Assembly: GCA_047517285.1 (NCBI GenBank)
Contig: JAKZTE010000006.1
Location: 1 to 11,000 of the forward strand
Source: UBA57 sp963577725
GTDB lineage: Archaea > Thermoproteota > Nitrososphaeria > Nitrososphaerales > UBA57
Direction: 5' to 3'
DNA: 11,000 bases
The translations under genes and the position numbers were made by a program. Shown in pieces: positions 5,321-11,000 of this stretch (its first letter is position 1; each line of letters starts with the position of its first letter). Below the pieces are notes generated by a model that did no database searches, was not told the DNA's origin, and saw nothing but the letters and a program-made list of their open reading frames with translations.

Positions 5321-6586
5321 TTATTCCTTATAATTTTCTAAACAAGTTTTTATATATTCATCACTATATGAACCACCTAAACATCCTTGATTCAATGGTA
5401 ATACTAAATCTTCTTCCATCCGTGTAGCGGCCCATGCAGCTGCCCCAAAACTTAGGCCGTCATCATTAGGAGCAGTATTCACATGAACATCTTCATATAT
5501 ACCTTCAGAAATAATTTTAGAATTGGCTAATATATTTAATGCACATCCTCCACCAAGACATAATTTTTTAGTTTTAATTTCTTCAGGAATATTTTTAAGA
5601 TATAATAACAAATATTTTTCAAAATTATATTGTAGCCAATCTGCCAAATCTTCTGGTAAATAATCTTTACTATTTTGTATTATGTGTAGTTTAGTTTCCT
5701 TATCAACCTTAATAACAGGAAAATCATCTTCAAAAATCAACTCATAGATATCTGGAGCATCTATATTTTCATGATTACCGTATGCCGACAACCCCATAAT
5801 TTTACCTGGATAGGTTTCTCGTAATTTTGGATTGTCATATATATCATCTTCAATATTACTTTTATAATTAGTTATATCAACAAAATCGGAGAACGAATGA
5901 AGGTTCAGTACTTTCTTCATAATTTGGGTATAATTTTCGGTAACTTGATCTACATCCTCTTCAGATGGAATTACCCCATTTACTTTCATCTCATATATCA
6001 TTATAGAGTATTCTGAATAGACTCCTCCAAATGAATTTGTTCCCTCTTCGTTTATGTAAGTATTGTTAATATTAGTAAGTGATTTATCTTTACGTGAAGC
6101 ATTATAGAAAGAAGTATTATTTAACTTAGGAGCATCCCATTGTTGGTCTGGATGAAAATCACCGGCTCCATCAAATGTAAAAACATTAGCTTCTTCAAAT
6201 CCTGATGTTAAGAAAGAAGCTGCGGCGTGGGCTATATGATGATCAACAGTTATTATACGTGCATTGGGAAATAAGTTTTTTAAAGTTGTTGTTAAATATC
6301 CACGCAACTTCAATGAATAACACAATAATACCGCCCCCGCAACGTATGCTACCACATCAACATCCTCATTTGTTAAATTATTCTCTGTCAGAATTTTTTC
6401 TATAGCATTTTCAGGATAACGCCCATCATATTTAATTCTTGTCAGTCGTTCTTCAGATAAAGCATTCTTTAATTCACCATCAACAAATAACGTAGCGCCT
6501 GATCCATGAACCCAATAATCCACATCATTAATCATGCTCCAATTACCATCCCACCCAATAGCTCCCGCTATTCCTAATATATTCAC
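5321..6586 (-). CDS. O-carbamoyltransferase, N-terminal Kae1-like domain as a separate gene (NodU/CmcH family)
   Basis: Encodes 421 residues with a GTG start. It matches Carbamoyltrans_N: MNILGIAGAIG, then VHGSGATLFVDGEL (26-39) in place of the usual HDsSAaLv block, EERLTR (45-50), the metal-site block DHHIAHAAASF (115-125), FDGAGDFH (138-145), GKIMGLSAYG (261-270), LCLGGGCALN (342-351) and PNDDGLSFGAA (373-383). In the family this ASKHA-fold domain transfers the carbamoyl group from carbamoyl-adenylate to a hydroxyl of a sugar, Nod factor or antibiotic. The chain stops at LGGSYSDEYIKTCLENYKE, exactly where single-chain enzymes enter the linker to the C-terminal domain; that domain is found at 3836-4399. 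A roughly 12-residue insertion (WDGNWSMINDVDYW) separates the first strand from the HGSGA block. GTG use is backed by GGAG 7 nt upstream. Confidence 0.93.
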   Translation of the reverse strand: MNILGIAGAIGWDGNWSMINDVDYWVHGSGATLFVDGELKNALSEERLTRIKYDGRYPENAIEKILTENNLTNEDVDVVAYVAGAVLLCYSLKLRGYLTTTLKNLFPNARIITVDHHIAHAAASFLTSGFEEANVFTFDGAGDFHPDQQWDAPKLNNTSFYNASRKDKSLTNINNTYINEEGTNSFGGVYSEYSIMIYEMKVNGVIPSEEDVDQVTENYTQIMKKVLNLHSFSDFVDITNYKSNIEDDIYDNPKLRETYPGKIMGLSAYGNHENIDAPDIYELIFEDDFPVIKVDKETKLHIIQNSKDYLPEDLADWLQYNFEKYLLLYLKNIPEEIKTKKLCLGGGCALNILANSKIISEGIYEDVHVNTAPNDDGLSFGAAAWAATRMEEDLVLPLNQGCLGGSYSDEYIKTCLENYKE

Positions 6587-6589
6587 AAA

Positions 6590-7204
6590 TTATCTCCAAG
6601 AGGGGCCGTATGACCATCCATTAACTGCATATCTAATTCCGCTTGTTACATCAAGTACACGGTGTTTTAAAAAAGACGGAAACATTATCATTGATCCCTG
6701 TTTACGACCATCATAATCAAGTTCGCCATGTAGAGGATCAAATTCTACCTTACCACCCTCAAAATCTTTATCTCCGTCACTAATTACAACAACTTGAGTA
6801 AGTTTTCTTATAAGATTTAGAGTTGGTTGTGTCCACACATCATCAGTATGCCAATCAAAATGTGGCAATGTACCAGCAGGGGCTTCAGATGGAGCGTATT
6901 TTATAACTTGTATATCAGCAAAATCGTCAGGAGTATCAACGCCTTTATATATACTTTTATTGACCGATTTCAAATATGTGTTCATAATAACTTTTAAAGA
7001 TTGCAATGCAGGTGTCGCAGCCTGAGATCTCTCGACGCTTTCTCCATTCATTGCAGTATCATTAATAAAACAATTTCTTTTGTCATGATATGTTTGACTA
7101 TTCAGTAGAGCTGGCATCCATTCTAAAGTCTCGCAATCTTTTATTATTTGTTTACACAAATCTATTGGTACAGCTTCCATATTTTCGTAAAAATATTGTT
7201 TCAT
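6590..7204 (-). CDS. 2OG-Fe(II) oxygenase, PKHD/prolyl-4-hydroxylase type
   Basis: Encodes 204 residues, a usual length for a single-domain PKHD hydroxylase. Iron ligands are H119 and D121 in FDWHTDD, followed by RKLTQVVVISD (133-143), an EGGKVEF strand (149-155), and the distal ligand H181 in QGSMIMFPSFLKHRV. R191 in GIRYAVNGWSYGP is the expected 2-oxoglutarate-binding residue. The series W-H-T-D, R-K-L, E-G-G, F-P-S-F-x-x-H-R-V and R-Y-x-x-x-G-W-x-x-G-P is diagnostic. Such enzymes couple decarboxylation of 2-oxoglutarate to hydroxylation of a protein side chain or small molecule; T4-like marine phages often carry them. The substrate is not evident. The ATG lies 7 nt after the U32-like gene, and its stop is 3 nt before the GTG of the carbamoyltransferase gene. 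Confidence 0.9.
   Translation of the reverse strand: MKQYFYENMEAVPIDLCKQIIKDCETLEWMPALLNSQTYHDKRNCFINDTAMNGESVERSQAATPALQSLKVIMNTYLKSVNKSIYKGVDTPDDFADIQVIKYAPSEAPAGTLPHFDWHTDDVWTQPTLNLIRKLTQVVVISDGDKDFEGGKVEFDPLHGELDYDGRKQGSMIMFPSFLKHRVLDVTSGIRYAVNGWSYGPSWR
6594..6597 (-). promoter_or_regulatory. Shine-Dalgarno supporting a GTG start
   Basis: GGAG lies within the last codons of the upstream oxygenase gene, 7 nt before the GTG at 6586. It supports the GTG as the start of the N-terminal carbamoyltransferase half; the downstream residues MNILGI match the usual beginning of the family. Confidence 0.75.
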
Positions 7205-7211
7205 TTTTTGC

Positions 7212-8453
7212 CTAAGTTACTCTGTTAAATCTTTCTTCTGCATCAATTTCATTTATTGAACTGTCATAATCTGGAACACCAAATGTTCTTTCACATTCAT
7301 GACAATCATAACATTGTGATTTACAATTTAAAAGTATTCTATTCAATCTTTTACCCTTTTCAGATAACCAAATCTCATCCTGTAAATGCATATCATGAAA
7401 TTTTTGATATCTGTCAACTGTTAAGTTTGCTTCTTCACTTGTTGGTACAAGCACTAACCATTGATCAAAAGGAACAGCATTAGTTTCATAAACATCACTA
7501 AATGATGATGAGGTTAAAGTACCAAACTGTCTCATCAATTTTACATTCTGATTTTTAATATCCTCCTCTGAATAGGTATTGTATAGCCGACCATCAAATC
7601 TACCAGAAGTTTTTAATATATCTACTCCACCCACTTTCTTATCCAAATACTGATCCAACATTTCTTTATCAGTAGTAACCATGTCAATACCATTTCTTGG
7701 TAATTTATCCATTTCATCAGATTTCCAATTATTACATGAAAGAGATGAAAGAGCATTATCACCACCCCAATAGTTTGCACCTATAACTGTTGATGCCATG
7801 TCATGTTCTAATTTAAAAGGACATCTATATAAACACCCTTCTGATACGAGAAGTGAAGTTTTTATTGGTCTTGGTTGTCTTTGTACTAATTTATTTATGC
7901 GCCGTAACTCTTTGATGTTTCTATTTAATGAACGATCAAGAAGTATTGTGTTATATCCAATTCCTATTGTATCGGCTACTTGTTGTCCATCAGATATTAT
8001 ATGATTTACAGTATTCTTCCACTTCATCTTAGGACATCGATTTTGTAATTTCATTGTCCTCATCAAATGTTTGGAAGAGATAGTACAACTTCTTAATCCT
8101 TTATCATAATATCCCCCAATCCATTCTACAAACTCATCTTGTAATGCTTGGTCTAAAATTAATTCATCCGGCCAAACTGTTTGATTTATTGTAAGAGAAA
8201 CTTCAACTCCAAATTCCTCTTGTATACGGAGAAGATTATCTATGTGTTCATCAGTTGCTTCCTGTCCCATAGCATTACCAAGAAACTTACGTTGTCTCCT
8301 ATACGTATAATAAAAGTTTTTGCCAAAGTATATATCTTCTATTTCATCCAAAATAGATTTTGGAGTATTCTTAAAAATTAGATAATAATGATTTGGACAA
8401 TTTTCCATATCTTTTTCAGGATGTGCAATCGAAAATCTTTTTGTAAAATCCAT
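7212..8453 (-). CDS. U32 peptidase-like (UbiU/RlhA-type) Cys-rich protein, probably Fe-S binding
   Basis: Encodes 413 residues. The first half resembles the TIM-barrel of family U32: 'VSLTINQTVWPDE' (85-97), 'YDKGLRSCTISSKHLMRTMK' (116-135), then 'NHIISDGQQVADTIGIGYNTILLDRSLNRNIKELRRI' (150-186), which fits the U32 pattern of a step along the barrel followed by 'LdRelnrdikeLkrI'. Next comes SEGCLYRCPFKLEHD (204-218), like the 'neGClpnCPfr.fH' block, and 'GVDILKTSGR' (276-285), like 'idilKisGR'. Cysteines are clustered: C207, C211, C240 and a C-terminal C377-x3-C381-x2-C384-x2-C387 group, suggesting one or two metal or Fe-S sites. Characterised U32 proteins (UbiU/UbiV, RlhA, TrhP) are O2-independent hydroxylation factors rather than proteases. 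The start is fused as TAATG with the previous gene's stop. Assignment to U32 is by recalled motifs and not certain. Confidence 0.6.
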   Translation of the reverse strand: MDFTKRFSIAHPEKDMENCPNHYYLIFKNTPKSILDEIEDIYFGKNFYYTYRRQRKFLGNAMGQEATDEHIDNLLRIQEEFGVEVSLTINQTVWPDELILDQALQDEFVEWIGGYYDKGLRSCTISSKHLMRTMKLQNRCPKMKWKNTVNHIISDGQQVADTIGIGYNTILLDRSLNRNIKELRRINKLVQRQPRPIKTSLLVSEGCLYRCPFKLEHDMASTVIGANYWGGDNALSSLSCNNWKSDEMDKLPRNGIDMVTTDKEMLDQYLDKKVGGVDILKTSGRFDGRLYNTYSEEDIKNQNVKLMRQFGTLTSSSFSDVYETNAVPFDQWLVLVPTSEEANLTVDRYQKFHDMHLQDEIWLSEKGKRLNRILLNCKSQCYDCHECERTFGVPDYDSSINEIDAEERFNRVT

Positions 8454-9355
8454 TATTCTCCTTGAATATAATTCATATATGTTTCAATAGGTAAAATAGT
8501 AGGGGCGCCTTTTAACCAATTATCTTTTTCTTGTTGTATTTTAGGATCATCTGTACGCCAAACGATATTGTTATTTAAAAATTCGTATAAGATTATATGA
8601 TTCCATCTAAGATCGTTGTCATCGACCATGTGAATTAGTTCTTGAGTAAACTGTGTAGTTACATCAGCAAAATATATATTTTGAATAATACGATAATTTT
8701 CTCTTTCCTTTTGTCTCTTATAATCTACTGCATGATGAAACTGTCCATTGAACATAATAAAAGTATTGGGCTCCCCATCTGTATGATATACTTCAGTATA
8801 ATATTTATCTAAATAATTTTCATAATCTTGAGAGGTTTCAGGTTTTCCACTAGGAACACTAGTTAAGTTTGGTAACTCCTCTCCGTTATATTGATAAAAT
8901 GATGTTCCACATCCGCCAGACAAATAAATTTGGCCGTTTACAAAATCGTCGCGATGTGGGGGAACACAATTATTAGTTTCTTGTTCAGCTTTTTCGAATA
9001 TTTCAGGAGTTATTATAGTAAATATTCCTAAAGAATCTAAGTTATTAGTGGTAGGCGGAAAAGGCATTGCCGTTTCCCTTACAATCTTCCTACCTACTTG
9101 AGTAGAAATATACTCTAACATACAATCATCAATATTAGCAATAGGAGCAAACGCTCTTATTATATTTTGCATTTGAATTATACTTTTATGATCAGTATAA
9201 TTACAAGATTCTACGTATGTAAGAACATCAACTATATTTTCATAATAATTTTCTACTTCAACAATCCAATTATCATTATCAAAATATTCAATATAAAGAT
9301 CTTCTTCTGTATAAGAAGTTTTAAATATTTCAGAAAGATCATGTATTGTAATCAT
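8453..9355 (-). CDS. 2OG-Fe(II) oxygenase-like protein
   Basis: Encodes 300 residues. The probable catalytic core runs from about residue 80 to 232. Candidate iron ligands are H134 and D136 in CVPPHRDDF, with distal H207 or H208 in MFNGQFHHAVDY. R222 in ENYRIIQNIYFAD would bind 2-oxoglutarate. A strand 'GQIYLSGGCGTSFYQYNGEE' (141-160) matches the usual 'YLn.....GGTsFY' segment after the HxD motif. Between this and the distal His is an insert rich in charged and aromatic residues (about 165-192). The N-terminal 80 residues and the C-terminal 70 residues show no motif I recognise. It is not closely similar by eye to the other two oxygenases in the cassette. The start overlaps the glycosyltransferase stop (ATGA), and its own stop shares a base with the next ATG. 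The substrate is unknown. Confidence 0.72.
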   Translation of the reverse strand: MITIHDLSEIFKTSYTEEDLYIEYFDNDNWIVEVENYYENIVDVLTYVESCNYTDHKSIIQMQNIIRAFAPIANIDDCMLEYISTQVGRKIVRETAMPFPPTTNNLDSLGIFTIITPEIFEKAEQETNNCVPPHRDDFVNGQIYLSGGCGTSFYQYNGEELPNLTSVPSGKPETSQDYENYLDKYYTEVYHTDGEPNTFIMFNGQFHHAVDYKRQKERENYRIIQNIYFADVTTQFTQELIHMVDDNDLRWNHIILYEFLNNNIVWRTDDPKIQQEKDNWLKGAPTILPIETYMNYIQGE

Positions 9356-10182
9356 ACGTTTTCCATTGTATCAAAAATTATATCGGGCGAAATATCATTA
9401 CACATATCATTACTACATGATAAATTTATTTGAAAATCGTACCCTATCCTTTTGTGATTTTGTTGAGTTTCATTCCACAATACAATAACTTTGTTGTTGT
9501 TAGTAGTAGCCGCTAAATGCATCAATGCGGAATCTATACATATTATAAATTTAGCCCCAGCTATCAAAGGTATTATATCTAACACCCCTTCTTCATCTTT
9601 TGATGTATATGTTATTGCTGCAGAAGGTTTATATTGATCATCACGCCGTAAACATATAACATCCAATTTCAAATTATTTTTAATTTTATGAACTAATTTT
9701 TCAGCCAAATCTGGTCGATAATCTCGTTTACCTATATTGTTTTTGTTATCACCAAAATTTGCATCATAATAATTGGGGGCTCCTGAAAACTGTACAATAC
9801 AATAATCATTTAATAACTCACTACTTAGATATTTATGCGCCTGGCCGATATCCAAATTATGATTCAAGTAAGGTTTATTTATAACATTTTCGATTCCATA
9901 AGCTTGAGCCCAACTTTCTAATACATGTTTATCTTTATATTTCAAGAAGTCAGAAAAATATGGTTCATGATAAATTATATCATCATATATTGTTAATTGT
10001 TCATTAAATGGAAAATCTCTTAAAGGTTCTATGTGATCTATATTTTTATTATTATAAAATACAAAAGGCCAGGGAGTCATCACAGAAATATTTCCCCCAC
10101 ATTTGACATTTAATTGTTCTATAAGTGATGTCCATATTATATTTTTCCCTAGTCCACCAACAACAACAAATAAATTTTTCAT
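9352..10182 (-). CDS. GT9/heptosyltransferase-like glycosyltransferase (second of a tandem pair)
   Basis: Encodes 276 residues, somewhat shorter than the 320-350 of LPS heptosyltransferases. The N-terminal block MKNLFVVVGGLGKNIIWTSL (1-20) stands where GT9 enzymes have 'iLvirlgalGDvilttP', followed by a Rossmann-like 'NISVMTPWPFVFY'. The C-terminal nucleotide-sugar half contains YCIVQFSGAP (127-136), DVICLRRDD (174-182) and the signature KFIICIDSALMHLAA (211-225), corresponding to 'fvigvDTGlmHlAaA', then VIVLWNETQ. Two cysteines close the protein (C256, C261). No membrane segment is seen. A likely role is transfer of a heptose or other sugar onto an envelope or virion glycan; donor and acceptor are not known. 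It overlaps its upstream paralogue by ATGA and the next gene by ATGA. An exact TATAAATA lies inside the coding region near 9876-9883 but is probably accidental. Confidence 0.75.
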   Translation of the reverse strand: MKNLFVVVGGLGKNIIWTSLIEQLNVKCGGNISVMTPWPFVFYNNKNIDHIEPLRDFPFNEQLTIYDDIIYHEPYFSDFLKYKDKHVLESWAQAYGIENVINKPYLNHNLDIGQAHKYLSSELLNDYCIVQFSGAPNYYDANFGDNKNNIGKRDYRPDLAEKLVHKIKNNLKLDVICLRRDDQYKPSAAITYTSKDEEGVLDIIPLIAGAKFIICIDSALMHLAATTNNNKVIVLWNETQQNHKRIGYDFQINLSCSNDMCNDISPDIIFDTMENV

Positions 10183-11000
10183 TTCATAATTTCTAATATC
10201 TTATCAAACACCTCATTGGCCGGAGTATCAATACACAGCTCAGTATCACAGAGAATATTTTTTTGAAATCTATAACCAATTCTATTAGGTGTGGTTTGAT
10301 TTGTATTCCAAAGAACAACTGTGGGTTTATCTTTTACACAGGCGGCAAAGTGCATTAGAGCGGAATCTATACATATCACAAATTTTGCTTTTACTACTAA
10401 GGGTAAGATTGCTAATACCCCTGATTCAATTTTAGATCTAAATGTTATAGTACCTGATGGTCTAGGTTCATGTTCATATCTAAAACAAACACAATCTAAA
10501 TTAAATTCATTTTTTATTTTATTATTTAATCTTTCTACTAAATCTGGTCTATAATCTCTTGGACAAAGCTGGTTTTCACCTTGTCTCCCCATTCCACCAG
10601 TAAATTGTATTATATAATAAGAATTTTTTAATTTTTCACTTAATTCAAAACTTTCGTTTCCTGTTATCCGTAATCCGGAAAATACACCGACTGGTGGATC
10701 TAATCTTGGGCGTGGTGGTACTCTTTCTATACCATAAGCATCTGCCCAATTATCAAGCATGTGTTGATCTCTTTCTTTTAAATAATCTGATAGATAAGGT
10801 TCATGATATATGATTTTATCATATATTTCTAATTGGGGGAAATATCTAAAATCTAAAAGAGGTTCATGATTCTCTATTAGATTGTGTTTTTCAAAAAGGA
10901 AAGGCCATGGCGACATTACAGAGATTTTGTCAATTCCATCTTTCTTACAAAGACTAGGAATTAAAGAAGTCCAAAGTAAGGCCTTCCCCAATCCTCCCAT
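10179..11000 (-). CDS. GT9/heptosyltransferase-like glycosyltransferase (first of a tandem pair, 5' end cut)
   Basis: 273 residues are visible. The frame reaches the window edge, where it reads MGGLGKALLWTSLIP. The paralogue downstream reads VVVGGLGKNIIWTSLI at this place, so the first M here aligns with V8 of the paralogue. The true start probably lies about 7 codons upstream, outside the window. Shared blocks with the paralogue include ISVMSPWPFLFE, IYDKIIYHEPYLSDYLK, NWADAYGIE, CPRDYRPDLVERLNNKIKN and FVICIDSALMHFAA (207-220), then VVLWNTNQT and a final CDTELCIDTP. The last part matches the 'C...C.d.i.pe.v' end of GT9 enzymes. It presumably adds a sugar residue in the same pathway as its neighbour, perhaps with a different donor, acceptor or linkage. 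It ends in an ATGA overlap with the second copy. Confidence 0.75.
   Translation of the reverse strand: MGGLGKALLWTSLIPSLCKKDGIDKISVMSPWPFLFEKHNLIENHEPLLDFRYFPQLEIYDKIIYHEPYLSDYLKERDQHMLDNWADAYGIERVPPRPRLDPPVGVFSGLRITGNESFELSEKLKNSYYIIQFTGGMGRQGENQLCPRDYRPDLVERLNNKIKNEFNLDCVCFRYEHEPRPSGTITFRSKIESGVLAILPLVVKAKFVICIDSALMHFAACVKDKPTVVLWNTNQTTPNRIGYRFQKNILCDTELCIDTPANEVFDKILEIMK

Noticed and set aside
3836..6586. Carbamoyltransferase break as a frameshift or assembly error.
   Set aside because: A whole 305-codon gene with its own start, ribosome binding site and motifs separates the halves, and both junctions are 1-2 nt as elsewhere in the cassette. A sequencing slip cannot explain this.
7286..7325. 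CxxxCxxC at C377-C384 of the U32-like protein as a radical-SAM signature.
   Set aside because: The radical-SAM motif normally lies near the start of its barrel, whereas this is in the last 40 residues and followed by a fourth Cys. No glycine-rich SAM-binding segment was seen after it.
9876..9883. A second exact TATAAATA on the minus strand inside the second glycosyltransferase gene.
   Set aside because: It lies inside conserved-length coding sequence (codons for Val-Ile-Asn-Lys) in very AT-rich DNA, with no gene start shortly downstream. A chance match is more likely than a promoter.
57..10554. Plus-strand open frames scattered over the window, including those at 2460-2693, 3279-3506, 7256-7483, 9167-9433 and 10321-10554.
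   Set aside because: All lie antisense to well-supported minus-strand genes, have no ribosome binding context or recognisable motifs, and show the Ile/Phe/Ser-rich composition expected from the reverse strand of AT-rich genes.
1..11000. tRNA genes, CRISPR arrays, insertion sequences, integrase or attachment sites.
   Set aside because: No cloverleaf, spaced direct repeats, transposase motifs or terminal inverted repeats were seen. Apart from the 75-nt gap at 3761-3835 the window is continuous coding sequence.

Overview
The window looks like part of the genome of a T4-like (Straboviridae/Kyanoviridae-type) myovirus, most probably a marine one. The DNA is AT-rich, every supported gene is on the minus strand, and genes are packed with 1-4 nt overlaps or gaps of a few bases. 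The left part carries the T4 neck/terminase order gp13-gp14-gp15-gp16 (read right to left). The host cannot be read from the sequence: there are no photosynthesis genes or tRNAs here, and the base composition would suit a phage of AT-rich marine bacteria, which is inference only.

Layout, in direction of transcription (from 11000 down to 1). (1) 11000-9352: two tandem, clearly paralogous GT9/heptosyltransferase-like glycosyltransferases, the first cut by the window edge. (2) 9355-4402: a tightly coupled run of a 2OG-Fe(II) oxygenase-like protein, a cysteine-rich protein resembling the U32 'peptidase' family (many of whose members are Fe-S hydroxylases), a second 2OG-Fe(II) oxygenase of PKHD/prolyl-hydroxylase type, the N-terminal domain of a NodU/CmcH-type O-carbamoyltransferase, and a third 2OG-Fe(II) oxygenase-like protein. 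(3) 4399-3836: the C-terminal domain of the same carbamoyltransferase as a separate gene. The carbamoyltransferase is therefore split at its domain boundary with an oxygenase gene lodged between the halves. (4) 3835-3761: the only real intergenic gap, with a perfect T4 late-promoter box (TATAAATA on the minus strand) and an 11-bp inverted repeat. (5) 3760-1: the late structural operon: a small beta-rich putative virion protein with a GTG start, gp13 and gp14 (neck), gp15 (tail terminator), a small secreted or membrane-anchored Cys-rich protein of unknown function, and the start of gp16 (small terminase), cut by the window edge.

The glycosyltransferases, three unrelated-looking oxygenases, the U32-like protein and the split carbamoyltransferase read as one co-expressed cassette for building and decorating a glycan or similar small molecule by glycosyl transfer, hydroxylation and O-carbamoylation. 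Whether the target is the host envelope, the virion or something soluble is not decided by the sequence. The cassette ends where the late promoter of the neck genes begins, so it looks like an accessory block placed directly upstream of the conserved morphogenesis operon.
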